This document shows, one piece after another, positions 1-9,518 of a stretch of DNA of 64,000 nucleotides. The stretch comes from Roseovarius gahaiensis (GTDB taxonomy: Bacteria > Pseudomonadota > Alphaproteobacteria > Rhodobacterales > Rhodobacteraceae), in contig NZ_JAAORB010000011.1 in NCBI RefSeq assembly GCF_011601345.1, positions 16,631 through 80,630 of the forward strand, given 5' to 3'. The position numbers were made by a program, and so were the translations under genes. The notes under the pieces were generated by a model. It ran no database searches. It saw only the letters and a list, made by a program, of their open reading frames with translations, and was not told the origin of the DNA. Position 1 is the stretch's first letter. Every line of letters starts with the position of its first letter.

Positions 1-2
1 CC

Positions 3-221
<219 letters not shown>

Positions 222-266
222 CGTTTTAGCCTTGGCCATGATCGGGCAACAGGGCGAGGCGCAGGC

Positions 267-1667
267 ATGACAGTGGCACGCATTGGCATTTACGGGCTTG
301 GCACGATGGGCAGCGCGTTGGCGTTGAACATGGCCGAGCACGGCATTGACGTTGCCATCAGCAATCGCGAGGTGCCGCGTATCAACGCCTTTATGGACGC
401 AAGCGGTGATCTGTCAAAACGCTTGCACCCGCATGAAACGCTGGCCGGTTTCGTCGCCGGGCTTGAGGTGCCGCGGCTGGTCTTGTTCATGATCCCGTCG
501 GGCGATGCGATGGATGAAATGATCACCCGCATCGCGCCGCTGCTGGACCACGGCGATATGATCATCGACGCTGGCAACGCCGATTTCCACGCCACCCGCC
601 GCCGTGCGGCTGATCTGGCCCGCCAGAAATTGCATTTCGTCGGTATGGGCGTGTCGGGCGGCGAACAGGGCGCGCGTCACGGGCCGTCGATGATGGTGGG
701 CGGCAGTGATCACAGCTGGCAGCAACTGGCCCCGGTTTTGTCGTCCATCGCCGCCCGGTTTCGCGGCGATCCCTGCGTTGCGCTTCTGGGGCCGGATGGG
801 GCGGGGCATTTCGTCAAGACCGTGCATAACGGTATCGAATACGCCGATATGCAACTGATTGCGGAACTGCACAGCTTGTTGCGCTACGGCATGGCCTGGA
901 CCCCGCCCGAGGTGGCGGATCTGTTCACGGTCTGGAACGATGGACCTTTGCAGTCATATCTGGTGGGGATTACGGCCAACATCCTGCGCGCGTCAGATCC
1001 GGACACCGGCCACCCGATGATTGATGTCATCAAGGATAGCGCCGGGCAAAAAGGCACGGGCCGCTGGACGGTGATCGAAGCGCTGTGTCTGGGTCAATCG
1101 GCCACCATGATTGAAGCGGCGGTCGCGGCCCGAAGCTGGTCGTCCGAAAAGGACACCCGACAAACCGCCGAAACGGTCTTGGGGGGCGCGCGTCTTGGGG
1201 TGTCGCTGTCGGCCGAAACCCTTGCCGACGCGTTTCTGGCGGCGCGGATATTGGCGCACGCTCAGGGCTTTCGCCTTCTGTCCGAGGCGTCCGACCACTA
1301 TGACTGGCAGCTTGATCTGGCCCGCATCGCTGAAATCTGGCGCGCCGGGTGCATCATTCGCTCTGCGCTTTTGGATGACATCGCCGCAGCATTTCACGAC
1401 ACTCCGAAGCACGGTGAATTGATCCTCGCCCCTGTGATCGCTGAACGATTGGGCCATGCCATTCCCGCCCTGCGCGAAACCGTCGCGGCGGCAGTGCACG
1501 CCGGGCACGCGGTGCCTGCGTTATCGGCCGCGCTTGCATGGTATGACAGCATGCGGCAGGGGTTTGGCACGGCCAATATCATTCAGGCTCAACGCGATGT
1601 GTTTGGCCGCCATGGCTTTCAACGGTTGGGCCAAAGCGGTGTGCATCATGGCCCGTGGTGGGATTGA
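267..1667 (+). CDS. gnd: 6-phosphogluconate dehydrogenase (decarboxylating)
   Basis: Oxidative pentose-phosphate enzyme converting 6-phosphogluconate and NADP+ to ribulose 5-phosphate, CO2 and NADPH in the cytoplasm. 466 residues, normal for the dimeric long form. The N-terminal Rossmann motif GIYGLGTMGS is at residues 7-16, the substrate-binding GVSGGEQGARHGPSMM stretch near 129-144, and the catalytic KTVHN with Lys184 and Asn188 is intact. The helical C-terminal domain is complete (QRDVFGRHGFQR near the end). Lies 45 bp after argF and converges on the Pit transporter. Start chosen at the ATG that opens directly into the Rossmann strand, with GGCGAGGCGCAGGC upstream as a weak ribosome site. 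Confidence 0.95.
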   Translation: MTVARIGIYGLGTMGSALALNMAEHGIDVAISNREVPRINAFMDASGDLSKRLHPHETLAGFVAGLEVPRLVLFMIPSGDAMDEMITRIAPLLDHGDMIIDAGNADFHATRRRAADLARQKLHFVGMGVSGGEQGARHGPSMMVGGSDHSWQQLAPVLSSIAARFRGDPCVALLGPDGAGHFVKTVHNGIEYADMQLIAELHSLLRYGMAWTPPEVADLFTVWNDGPLQSYLVGITANILRASDPDTGHPMIDVIKDSAGQKGTGRWTVIEALCLGQSATMIEAAVAARSWSSEKDTRQTAETVLGGARLGVSLSAETLADAFLAARILAHAQGFRLLSEASDHYDWQLDLARIAEIWRAGCIIRSALLDDIAAAFHDTPKHGELILAPVIAERLGHAIPALRETVAAAVHAGHAVPALSAALAWYDSMRQGFGTANIIQAQRDVFGRHGFQRLGQSGVHHGPWWD

Positions 1668-1682
1668 TCCCAAGGGATGCGT

Positions 1683-3164
1683 TTAGCTGATCAGGGTATT
1701 GAGCAGCAAAAAGATCGCCGCTGACATCACCGCAGCAGCGGGCACGGTGATGATCCAGGCGGCAACGATGGTCATGAAGTGGCTACGGCGCACGAGCTTG
1801 CGGCGGCGACGTTCTTCGGCTGGGATTTTCTTAGGCATGCCGGTGTGTCCCACGTGGTTGCGCAAGCGGCGCTCCATGTGCCATTCCCGGAAAAAGCCCA
1901 CGCCGAACACGCCCCCGACCGCGATATGCGTGGAGCTGACGGGCAGGCCCAGCCAACTGGCCACAATCACGGTGATTGCCGCCGACAGCGCAACGCAATA
2001 GGCGCGCATCGGGTTCAGCTTGGTGATTTGGCTGCCAACCATTCGGATCAGCTTGGGGCCAAACAGGAACAGCCCGAACGAAATACCGAATGCGCCGATG
2101 ATCATAACCCACATCGGGATCGCAACCTCGCCTGCGACCGCGCCGAACTGATTGGCGTGCACGATAGCGGCCAAGGGGCCAACCGCGTTGGCGACGTCAT
2201 TTGCTCCATGGGCAAACGACAGCAAGGCCGCCGATAACACGAGGGGCAGGCCAAACAGTGCCTTCAATGATCTGTTGCGATTTTCCAAGCCTTCGGATTG
2301 GCGGCGGATCATCGGGCGGGTGACCGCATAGCTGACCACGCCCAGAACAAGGCCGATCAATAGCGAGGTGCCGATGTTGACATCAATGACCCGCTTCAAC
2401 CCCTTAAGCGCCAGATACGCGGCAAAGGTGCCCGCCATGATGCCGACCAGAACCGGCACCCACCTGCGCGCGGCGGCAATTTTGTCGTCTTGATAAATGA
2501 TGCGGCTTTTGATCAGCGCCAGAAAAGCGGCGGCGATGACGCCGCCCAACACCGGTGAGATCACCCAACTGGCCGCAATCGCGCCCATTGTCGGCCAATT
2601 CACCGCGGCAAAGCCCGCAGCGGCAATGCCTGCGCCCATGACACCACCAACAACCGAATGTGTGGTCGACACAGGCGCCCCGACCTTGGTGGCCAGATTG
2701 ACCCAAAGCGCGGCTGAAATCAGCGCCGCCATCATCGCCCAAGTGAAAACGCGCAATTCCGAGACCCCGGCCGGGTCGATGATGCCTTTGGAAATGGTCG
2801 ACACGACATCGCCACCGGCCAAAAGCGCACCCGCGCTTTCACAGATGGCGGCGATGACAATTGCCCCGCCCATGGTCAGGGCATTGGCCCCAACGGCGGG
2901 GCCCATGTTGTTGGCCACGTCGTTTGCACCGATGTTCAGCGCCATGTAGGCCCCGAACACGGCGGCGGCGACAACGATCATGTTGTTGGGTTGGGTGCCA
3001 AACAGCAGTGCAGCGGCCAGCCCGGCGATGACCATGAAGGCCAATGCAATGCCCGGTCCCACCAATGGGCGCGCGACATAGGTTGTCGCATATTCAATTT
3101 GGGAAATTCGGCCTAAATCTTTGTCCAGTGTTTTCCACTGATTGCCGCCAGAGGGCTTGGTCAA
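1683..3164 (-). CDS. Inorganic phosphate transporter, Pit family
   Basis: Membrane symporter of the Pit/PHO-4 family, moving inorganic phosphate (as a metal-phosphate complex in characterised bacterial members) with H+. 493 residues with about ten hydrophobic segments. The duplicated family signature is visible twice: GANDVANNMGPAVGA in the first half and HGANDVANAVGPLAAIV in the second, each followed by an SSTH/STTHSVVGG segment (PVSTTHSVVGGVMG, PVSSTHIAVGGVFG). A basic loop of about 30 residues (MPKKIPAEERRRRKLVRRS) precedes the last helix. Convergent with gnd; its start is 92 bp from the end of the Nudix gene, which is also leftward. No PhoU-like partner (DUF47) is adjacent, so it may act alone. 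Confidence 0.92.
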   Translation of the reverse strand: MTKPSGGNQWKTLDKDLGRISQIEYATTYVARPLVGPGIALAFMVIAGLAAALLFGTQPNNMIVVAAAVFGAYMALNIGANDVANNMGPAVGANALTMGGAIVIAAICESAGALLAGGDVVSTISKGIIDPAGVSELRVFTWAMMAALISAALWVNLATKVGAPVSTTHSVVGGVMGAGIAAAGFAAVNWPTMGAIAASWVISPVLGGVIAAAFLALIKSRIIYQDDKIAAARRWVPVLVGIMAGTFAAYLALKGLKRVIDVNIGTSLLIGLVLGVVSYAVTRPMIRRQSEGLENRNRSLKALFGLPLVLSAALLSFAHGANDVANAVGPLAAIVHANQFGAVAGEVAIPMWVMIIGAFGISFGLFLFGPKLIRMVGSQITKLNPMRAYCVALSAAITVIVASWLGLPVSSTHIAVGGVFGVGFFREWHMERRLRNHVGHTGMPKKIPAEERRRRKLVRRSHFMTIVAAWIITVPAAAVMSAAIFLLLNTLIS

Positions 3165-3256
3165 AACGCACTCTCCCGTTGTTCGCTTCGCGCACAGCGC
3201 TAGAGTGGCCTGCCCCCTGTTTCAATGGCCTAAGTCGCAATTTCGTTACAAATCTG

Positions 3257-3715
3257 TTACAAATTACGCAAAAGCGTCTTCAGCCCCGGCTCGTCTACTT
3301 TTTCTGCGGCCTCTTCGGGGCTGACCCAAACTCGGCGGCGCTCACGCGCTTCGGGGTAGATATCTGCCATTTGTGATACATTCAGGCGGAACACCTGCAC
3401 CTCGACCGGGTTTTCGTAGCCATCGTCAAGGCGTTTGTCATAGCTGTATGTCCCGATCGGCTGCGGCAGCATATCGGCATCTTGAACGCCCGCTTCTTCC
3501 CATGCTTCGATCTGCGCGGCCTCAGCCGCCGACTTGTCGTCCATCAGCCAGCCTTTTGGTATGATCCAGCGGCCTGTGTCACGGCTGGTGATCAGCAAAA
3601 CCTCAAGTCCATCTTCGCCGTCACGACAGCATAACGCCGCCACCTGGCATTCCGGGGGGCGTCGCAACAGGGGCTGGACAACCTCTGCCCAGGCTTTTTT
3701 CAATCCATCAGTCAT
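3257..3715 (-). CDS. Nudix hydrolase with a divergent Nudix box
   Basis: 152-residue cytoplasmic pyrophosphohydrolase of the Nudix family, the size and layout of the small diphosphoinositol-polyphosphate/diadenosine-type members. The Nudix helix reads GWLMDDKSAAEAAQIEAWEEAGV. Against G-x5-E-x7-R-E-U-x-E-E-x-G-U, the first Glu is Lys and the Arg is Ile, while the metal-binding EAWEE core is kept. The PKG just before the box is typical of this subgroup. The substrate cannot be read from sequence. The ATG has no good Shine-Dalgarno (GATCAAAGCTT precedes it), and an AT-rich 60-bp stretch upstream may hold its promoter. Confidence 0.88.
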   Translation of the reverse strand: MTDGLKKAWAEVVQPLLRRPPECQVAALCCRDGEDGLEVLLITSRDTGRWIIPKGWLMDDKSAAEAAQIEAWEEAGVQDADMLPQPIGTYSYDKRLDDGYENPVEVQVFRLNVSQMADIYPEARERRRVWVSPEEAAEKVDEPGLKTLLRNL

Positions 3716-3724
3716 AAGCTTTGA

Positions 3725-3792
3725 TCTAAACCGCTCGTTTTAATTATTTATTATTAAAGTAATATATACACGCATTTCGCGAAAAGATCAAA
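3725..3792. other. AT-rich spacer between the Nudix gene and hrpB
   Basis: A run of about 50 bp that is almost purely A/T (TTTTAATTATTTATTATT core) in an otherwise G+C-rich window. It lies upstream of the leftward Nudix gene and just past the hrpB stop codon. It can serve as the Nudix promoter region and as a T-rich transcript end for hrpB. No hairpin was seen. Confidence 0.4.
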
Positions 3793-6249
3793 TCAACGCC
3801 CAGTTCGGCGCTTGGCGCGCAAGGTCGGGTCTGCTTGTGTCGGGTCTTCGGGCCACGGATGTTTGGGATAGCGCCCGCGCATATCCTTGCGCACATCGGC
3901 ATAGCTGGTGGACCAGAACCCCGGGATATCCATGGTGGTTTGCACGGGCCGTCCTGCCGGTGACAGCAGCGTGACCCGCAGCGGGGTTGCCCCGACCATC
4001 GGGTGTTGTGTCTGGCCGAACATTTCCTGCAAACGCAGGCTGATGTCCGGCATGTCGCCGCCATAGTCGATCGGAATGCGGCGGCCAAGCGGGGTTTCAA
4101 AATGCGCGGGCGCCTTGGCGTCAAGGCGCTGCATCTGCGCAAAATCCAGCCGGGCGCGTAGCGCGTCCAACATATCAAAGCGTTTCCAATCTTGGGCCGT
4201 TTTGACACCTGACAGGTAAGGCAGCAGCCATTCCTTCAGATCGGCCAGAAGGGCATCATCGGTCATGGCGGGCAGGTCATCCCCGGCGGCGCGCAGCAAT
4301 TCGACCCGCGCGGCGAACCGCCGGGCCGCATCGCTCCAGTTCAGCCCCAGATCGCGGACACCCTCCAGCATGGCGGTGGCAATCGCCTCGGGCGGGGCGT
4401 CTTTCCAAATGCGGTCATCCAGCACCAATGCGCCAAACTGTTCTTGCCGTCGCGCCAAGACGCGGCGCTCGCGTTTGTCCCATTGGCAGACATCATGCCA
4501 CGCAATCTGATCGCTGAACTGCGCCCGCAATTCGGCTTCGCTGATGGCGATGGCCTGCCTGATCCGCGCCTCACGCGGGTCACCATCCAGATCGGTGGCC
4601 ACGATCAAGCGGGCTCCCGCCATGTCATCGCTATCGGGCATCACCGCGCCCTTGCCCCCTGACAAGACATAATGCGGGGCGTCACCTTTGCGGCGTAGGC
4701 CGACGCGATCCGGATAGGCCAGCGCGGTCATCTCGGCGTCTGTTACTCTATTTTCCGGTGTAACGCGCACTTGGCGCGACAATCGCTTGGCTTCGGATTT
4801 GATCCGTTCCAGCGCGCCGCGGTTAACGGCATGGGAATGGCGCCGTTCATAGCGGCGCAGGTCGCGCAGCGCGGTCAGGCGCAGGCCAAGATCCACCGGC
4901 GCGCCGCGCGCCAAAGGGTCACGATCCGACAGCAAAGCGGCCAACAGCGCCGCATCCGGCCCGGCCTTGGCGGTCATATGCGCCAGACGCGGATGCAGGG
5001 GCAGGGCGGCAATCGCTTTGCCATGTGGGGTGATCCGGTTTTGCGCATCCAATGCGCCCAACATCCGCAACAGCGCCTGCGCCTCGGCAAACACACCCGG
5101 ATTGGGCGGGGTGAGAAAGGCCAGATTGTCGGGCGTGGCCCCCCACGCGGCCAGTTCAAGCGCCAGCCCTGCCAGATCAGCGGCCTCAATCTCAGCCGGG
5201 GGGTAGGCCAGCAATGCGCCCTCTTCGCCCTTGCTCCATAATCTGTAGCAGGTGCCGGGGGCGACGCGGCCCGCACGCCCGGCGCGCTGTGTGGCTTCGG
5301 CGCGGGTGACCGGTTCGGTCACCAGCCGTGACATACCACTTCCCGGATCGAACCGCGCCCGCCGCGCGCGCCCGCCATCCACAACCACGCGGATGTCTTG
5401 GATGGTCAACGAGGTTTCGGCGATCGACGTGGCCAACACGATTTTGCGCCCCTCGGTGGCGGGGGCAATGGCCGCGCGTTGGCGGGCAAACTCCATCGCG
5501 CCAAACAGCGGGTGCAGGTGGCACGACGCGGGCAAGCGATCTTTCAGCAGGGCTTCGACACGGCGGATTTCGCCCTCGCCGGGCAGAAAAACCAGAACGC
5601 CGCCATCGGTTTCGGTCACGGCGCGGGCGACCAGATCGGCCAGTGCGGGTTCAAATCGGGTTTGTTTGGGCACAGGCCGATCCAGCCAGCGGGTTTCAAC
5701 CGGATAGCTGCGCCCCTCAGATGTGATGACTGGCGCATTGCCCATCAGATCAGCCACGGGGGCCGCATCCAGCGTGGCCGACATGGCCAGCAGGATCAGG
5801 TCATCCCTGAGCGCCCCGGCTACCTCAAGGCACAGCGCCAGCCCCAGATCGGCATTGAGCGAGCGTTCGTGAAATTCATCAAAAATCACCGCGCCGATGC
5901 CGGTCAATTCCGGGTCGGATTGGATCATCCGGGTCAGGATACCCTCGGTGACCACTTCGATACGGGTGCTTTTCGAGACTTTCGATTCACCGCGTACGCG
6001 ATACCCGACGGTTTCACCGGGATGTTCCCCCAAGGTCTGGGCCATGCGTTCGGCTGCGGCGCGCGCGGCCAGGCGACGCGGCTCCAGCATCAGGATACGC
6101 CCGTCGGTCAGCCGCGCGGTCAGCATTTCCAAGGGCACGACGGTTGTTTTGCCGGCGCCGGGGGGCGCTTGTAGCACCGCGCGCCTGTGGTCGCGCAGCG
6201 CGGCGATCAAGGGGGCAATCGCATCATGGATGGGCAAGCTGTGGGTCAT
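3793..6249 (-). CDS. hrpB: ATP-dependent RNA helicase HrpB
   Basis: DEAH/RHA-type superfamily 2 helicase of 818 residues, matching the HrpB family length. Walker A is APPGAGKTT at residues 28-36; motif II is DEFHERS, the HrpB variant of DEAH; motif III is SAT (AMSATLDAAP); motif VI is QRAGRAGR. After the helicase core come the HA2-type helical domain and the HrpB C-terminal domain, ending in a WxxDPTQADPTLRAKRR tail. Cellular substrates are not firmly known in most bacteria. I start at the ATG at 6249 because AAGGCGCAG lies directly upstream; a longer form from 6285 is in frame but adds twelve unconserved residues. Divergent from meaB. Confidence 0.93.
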   Translation of the reverse strand: MTHSLPIHDAIAPLIAALRDHRRAVLQAPPGAGKTTVVPLEMLTARLTDGRILMLEPRRLAARAAAERMAQTLGEHPGETVGYRVRGESKVSKSTRIEVVTEGILTRMIQSDPELTGIGAVIFDEFHERSLNADLGLALCLEVAGALRDDLILLAMSATLDAAPVADLMGNAPVITSEGRSYPVETRWLDRPVPKQTRFEPALADLVARAVTETDGGVLVFLPGEGEIRRVEALLKDRLPASCHLHPLFGAMEFARQRAAIAPATEGRKIVLATSIAETSLTIQDIRVVVDGGRARRARFDPGSGMSRLVTEPVTRAEATQRAGRAGRVAPGTCYRLWSKGEEGALLAYPPAEIEAADLAGLALELAAWGATPDNLAFLTPPNPGVFAEAQALLRMLGALDAQNRITPHGKAIAALPLHPRLAHMTAKAGPDAALLAALLSDRDPLARGAPVDLGLRLTALRDLRRYERRHSHAVNRGALERIKSEAKRLSRQVRVTPENRVTDAEMTALAYPDRVGLRRKGDAPHYVLSGGKGAVMPDSDDMAGARLIVATDLDGDPREARIRQAIAISEAELRAQFSDQIAWHDVCQWDKRERRVLARRQEQFGALVLDDRIWKDAPPEAIATAMLEGVRDLGLNWSDAARRFAARVELLRAAGDDLPAMTDDALLADLKEWLLPYLSGVKTAQDWKRFDMLDALRARLDFAQMQRLDAKAPAHFETPLGRRIPIDYGGDMPDISLRLQEMFGQTQHPMVGATPLRVTLLSPAGRPVQTTMDIPGFWSTSYADVRKDMRGRYPKHPWPEDPTQADPTLRAKRRTGR

Positions 6250-6379
6250 CTGCGCCTTATCCGCGATATGGGGGCGATTTTCCATAGGCGGGGCTGGTTT
6301 GCCGCTCTGGACATTCGGGGCTATGCCACGTCATGTAGGCGCCCGAGATCAATGCGAAACAGATAGGCTGCCGGACATC

Positions 6380-7354
6380 ATGGATATCGAAACTCTCAGC
6401 GAGAAAATTCTGACGGGTGACCGGCGGGCCCTGTCGCGTGCGATTACCCTAATCGAAAGCTCTCGGGCCGATCATCGCGATCAGGCTGTGCAATTGATTG
6501 AACGGCTAAAAGATGCGCAACGGCAGGCCATCCGCGTTGGCCTGTCGGGCACGCCGGGGGTTGGCAAATCGACCTTTATCGAAAGTTTCGGTAAGATGTT
6601 GACGGGCCAAGGCCTGCGCGTGGCCGTGTTGGCGGTTGATCCGTCCAGCGCGCGGTCGGGTGGGTCCATTCTGGGGGACAAGACCCGGATGGAAGAGCTG
6701 TCTCGTGATCCGAATGCCTTTATCCGGCCCTCGCCGGCGCAATCGCATCTGGGCGGGGTGGCGCGCCGCACCCGCGAAGCCGTGACCGTCTGCGAGGCGG
6801 CTGGGTTCGACGTGGTGCTGATCGAAACCGTGGGGGTCGGGCAGTCGGAAACTGTGGTGGCCGAAATGTCGGATCTGTTCATTCTGTTGATCGCGCCTGC
6901 GGGCGGGGATGAATTGCAGGGCGTCAAACGCGGGATCATGGAAATTGCTGACATCATCCTGATCAACAAGGCCGATGGCGATCTGAAACCGGCGGCGACC
7001 AGAACCTGTTCTGACTATGCCGGTGCCTTGCGCCTGTTGCGCAAACGCCCCCAAGACCCGGCGGATTTCCCCAAGGCCATGATGGTATCCGCGTTAGAGC
7101 GGGACGGCCTGCAAAAAGCATGGGACGAGATGACGGCCCTCACCAATTGGCGGCGGGAAAACGGGCATTTTGATGCCCGCCGCGAGGCGCAGGCGCGCTA
7201 TTGGTTCCAGCAAGAAGTGCGTCAGGGGCTGATGGCGCAGTTGGACACCCCGGAGGCCCGTGCGCGCATGCAGGATTTCGCCGAAAGGGTGGCCGCCGGG
7301 GACATCACACCGACCGTTGCCGCGCAGGAGCTTTTGCAAGGTTTGCGCGGTTGA
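6380..7354 (+). CDS. meaB: Methylmalonyl-CoA mutase-associated GTPase MeaB
   Basis: G3E-family P-loop GTPase (ArgK/MeaB) that gates loading and repair of adenosylcobalamin in methylmalonyl-CoA or ethylmalonyl-CoA mutase. 324 residues. Walker A GTPGVGKS is at 57-64; switch and metal residues appear as AVDPSSARSGGSILGDKTRM; the Walker B-like DVVLIETVGVGQSE follows; base recognition is NKAD. The frame stays open far upstream (to 5897) inside the hrpB antisense, but MeaB homology starts at MDIETLSEK, so the ATG at 6380 is used. The mutase is not in this window. The gene belongs functionally with the corrinoid genes at 16-23 kb and the adenosyltransferase at 55 kb. Confidence 0.93.
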   Translation: MDIETLSEKILTGDRRALSRAITLIESSRADHRDQAVQLIERLKDAQRQAIRVGLSGTPGVGKSTFIESFGKMLTGQGLRVAVLAVDPSSARSGGSILGDKTRMEELSRDPNAFIRPSPAQSHLGGVARRTREAVTVCEAAGFDVVLIETVGVGQSETVVAEMSDLFILLIAPAGGDELQGVKRGIMEIADIILINKADGDLKPAATRTCSDYAGALRLLRKRPQDPADFPKAMMVSALERDGLQKAWDEMTALTNWRRENGHFDARREAQARYWFQQEVRQGLMAQLDTPEARARMQDFAERVAAGDITPTVAAQELLQGLRG

Positions 7355-7357
7355 GCG

Positions 7358-8038
7358 TCAGGCGCGGGCAAACCGGATGATTCCATCGACCAGACAGTCC
7401 AGACTGTCGGTCCAAGGCGCATCTGCGGGCAGGGCATCGGTGATCAACGATAGCTCGGTGCAGGCCACCAACAGGTGATCAGCCCCCTGATCCAGCAGAA
7501 TGTGTGCTTGCTGTGCCAGATTGGCTTTCAGCGCCGCCTGAGATGCGCCTGCCTTGACCGCCCGGATGATATCCAAAATTGCGCCATCATCTGGGACGTT
7601 CACTGGGGTCAGCCCGCGTGCGGCAAAGGGCGTGTCGAACACGCCGGTCAATCGTGTTGCCGGTGAGGCCAACATGCCCACACGGTGCGCGCCCGCATCC
7701 GACAACGTTTCGGCGGTCAACTCCAGCATGTTCAGAAACGGCAGATCGGTCGCATCTTTGATCGCGTCGGCATAGTGATGCGCGGTGTTGCACGGCATGG
7801 CCAGTGCGGTTGCCCCCGCGATGTGCAAGCCGTAGGCCATGCTGGCCAGAACCGGGCCGGGATCGTCGCCGGTGCCGTCAATCAATGCCTTGATCCGGCT
7901 GGGCACCTGCGGGTTTTGATGCACGATCAGCGGGATGTGATCGGCGTCATCGTGGGCGGGCACGGCATCCAGACACTTTTGCATCAAAAGGATCGTCGCC
8001 TCGGGGCCCATGCCGCCCAAAATGCCAACAGGTTTCAT
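7358..8038 (-). CDS. Aspartate/glutamate racemase family protein
   Basis: 226-residue PLP-independent racemase of the Asp/Glu/hydantoin racemase superfamily. The N-terminal GILGGMGPEAT signature and both catalytic cysteines are present: one in AMPCNTAHHYAD, the other in LVACTELSLI. This matches the broad-specificity YgeA/RacX type rather than MurI. Starts at MKPVGILGG. Only 10 bp separate its start from the stop of the upstream HisD-family dehydrogenase, so the two are very likely co-transcribed, which suggests a catabolic role for a chiral amino or hydroxy acid. The exact substrate is unknown. Confidence 0.85.
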   Translation of the reverse strand: MKPVGILGGMGPEATILLMQKCLDAVPAHDDADHIPLIVHQNPQVPSRIKALIDGTGDDPGPVLASMAYGLHIAGATALAMPCNTAHHYADAIKDATDLPFLNMLELTAETLSDAGAHRVGMLASPATRLTGVFDTPFAARGLTPVNVPDDGAILDIIRAVKAGASQAALKANLAQQAHILLDQGADHLLVACTELSLITDALPADAPWTDSLDCLVDGIIRFARA

Positions 8039-8048
8039 ATCGCCCGCC

Positions 8049-9356
8049 TCAGCCCTGCGCCTCGCGCTGTATCCTTGTGGATAGGGCGGGTGGGTCCAGA
8101 CGGATATCAGCCGACCGCGCGTGGCCTTCCATGCGCTCGGCGCGGCTGATCCCGGCGCTAACGCGGGCCAGATCGGGCCGGGCGCGGTCATCGACCTTTT
8201 GCCATGTTACCGTCTTGAGGAACTTGTGCACCGAAAGCCCGCCGGTGTAGCGCGCGGCCCCCGATGTGGGCAGCACATGGTTTGGACCGGCGGCTTTGTC
8301 GCCGAAGGCCACGCTTGTGTCCTCGCCCAGAAACAGCGACCCGTAGGCGCGCAGCCGGTCACGCCACCATGGCAAATCCTGCGCTTGAACGTGCAGATGT
8401 TCGGCCGCGCGATCATCGGCGAATTGCGCCATATCTTCGCGGGTGTCGCACAGGGCAACCTCACCCAGATCACGCCATGCGATTTCGGCGGCTTCGCGAT
8501 TCGGGCCCGGCAAATCGGCAATCAGATGCGGAATGCGCGCCAGCACTGCGTCGGCCAAGGGTTTGTGCGTGGTGGCCAGCCAAACAGGGCTGGTGGCCCC
8601 GTGCTCGGCCTGACCGACCAGATCAACCGCCACCACTTCGGGATCGGCAGTTTCGTCGGCCAGAACAAGGATATCCGTGGGGCCTGCAAACATGTCGATG
8701 CCGACGGGGCCGAACAATTGGCGTTTCGCCTCGGCCACATAGGCATTGCCGGGGCCGACAAGGATATCGGCAGGCGGTGCGCCGAACAGCCCGAACGCCA
8801 TGGCCGCGATCCCTTGCACCCCGCCGATGCACAAGATGCGCGTGGCACCCGCAAGATGCATCGCGTAGAGCATCGCATCGGGAATGCCTTGCGCCCCGTT
8901 GGGCGGAGAACAGGCAGTGATGTCGGGCACACCGGCCTCGCGCGCGGTGGCGATTGACATCAGCGCACTGGCAATATGGGTGTAGCGTCCGCCCGGCACG
9001 TAGCATCCCGCCGCCGATAGGGGGATCTGCCGTTGACCGGCAATCAGGCCGGGGCGCAGCTCAACCTGCATGTCTTGCGCCGTGGCGCGCTGTGCGGCGG
9101 CGAAACGGCTGATGTTCTCATGTGCCCACTGAATATCGTCTTTCAGATCCTGCGGCACGCGGGCCACGGCCTGCGCGATCTGATCCGAGGTGACCGAGAT
9201 ATCGCCCTGCCATCCATCCAGACGCTGTGCATAATCCAAGGCGACTTGCGCGCCGCCCGTGCGCAGCCGGGCCAGCATGACCTGAACCGTATCACTGATA
9301 TCGGCTGATGTTTGTGCTGGCTGTTCGGTGGCTGATTTCAAGAATTGGATGGTCAT
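8049..9356 (-). CDS. HisD-family NAD-dependent dehydrogenase, probably sulfopropanediol (HpsN)-like rather than histidinol dehydrogenase
   Basis: 435-residue zinc-dependent alcohol dehydrogenase of the histidinol dehydrogenase fold. Zinc/active-site features are kept: VGPGNAYV, VDLVGQAEHG (Gln and His), AAEHLHVQ, and NHVLPT followed by GLSVHKFLKTVT. Two signatures differ from biosynthetic HisD as I know it: the nucleotide-loop region reads AAGCYVPGG instead of G-x-YVPGG preceded by PLG, and the C-terminal stretch is ARYTGGLSVHKFLKTVTWQ instead of ARFSSGLSVLDFMK. Both are typical of HpsN/sulfolactate-type paralogues. No other his gene is near. The ATG at 9356 follows a clear GAAGGAG; the frame's earlier start is not needed. 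Operon with the racemase downstream. Confidence 0.8.
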   Translation of the reverse strand: MTIQFLKSATEQPAQTSADISDTVQVMLARLRTGGAQVALDYAQRLDGWQGDISVTSDQIAQAVARVPQDLKDDIQWAHENISRFAAAQRATAQDMQVELRPGLIAGQRQIPLSAAGCYVPGGRYTHIASALMSIATAREAGVPDITACSPPNGAQGIPDAMLYAMHLAGATRILCIGGVQGIAAMAFGLFGAPPADILVGPGNAYVAEAKRQLFGPVGIDMFAGPTDILVLADETADPEVVAVDLVGQAEHGATSPVWLATTHKPLADAVLARIPHLIADLPGPNREAAEIAWRDLGEVALCDTREDMAQFADDRAAEHLHVQAQDLPWWRDRLRAYGSLFLGEDTSVAFGDKAAGPNHVLPTSGAARYTGGLSVHKFLKTVTWQKVDDRARPDLARVSAGISRAERMEGHARSADIRLDPPALSTRIQREAQG

Positions 9357-9518
9357 CGCGCAGTCTCCTTCGCCCTCCAAGTGAGGCCGAATCCCGACGC
9401 GCAGCAAGTGTTTTGAGCACCTCGTTCGCGCCTTTTTCCGCGCGCTGAAACTGTGCTTCGGCTAACCCAAAACTGTTTTCGTTTCTGTGTGTCCAGGCAC
9501 TTCGTGCAACGGCGGCGT

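Noticed and set aside
1659..1672. TGGGAT-TG-ATCCCA dyad as a terminator between gnd and the Pit gene
   Set aside because: The loop is only two bases, it lies across the gnd stop codon and no T-run follows on either strand.
3739..3756. CtrA-like TTAA...TTAA site in the AT-rich spacer
   Set aside because: The two TTAA halves are ten, not seven, bases apart, and the stretch is almost pure A/T, so a chance match is likely.
8049..9356. Plain histidinol dehydrogenase (hisD)
   Set aside because: Two signature regions fit HpsN-type paralogues better and no histidine gene is near; the true hisD is probably elsewhere.
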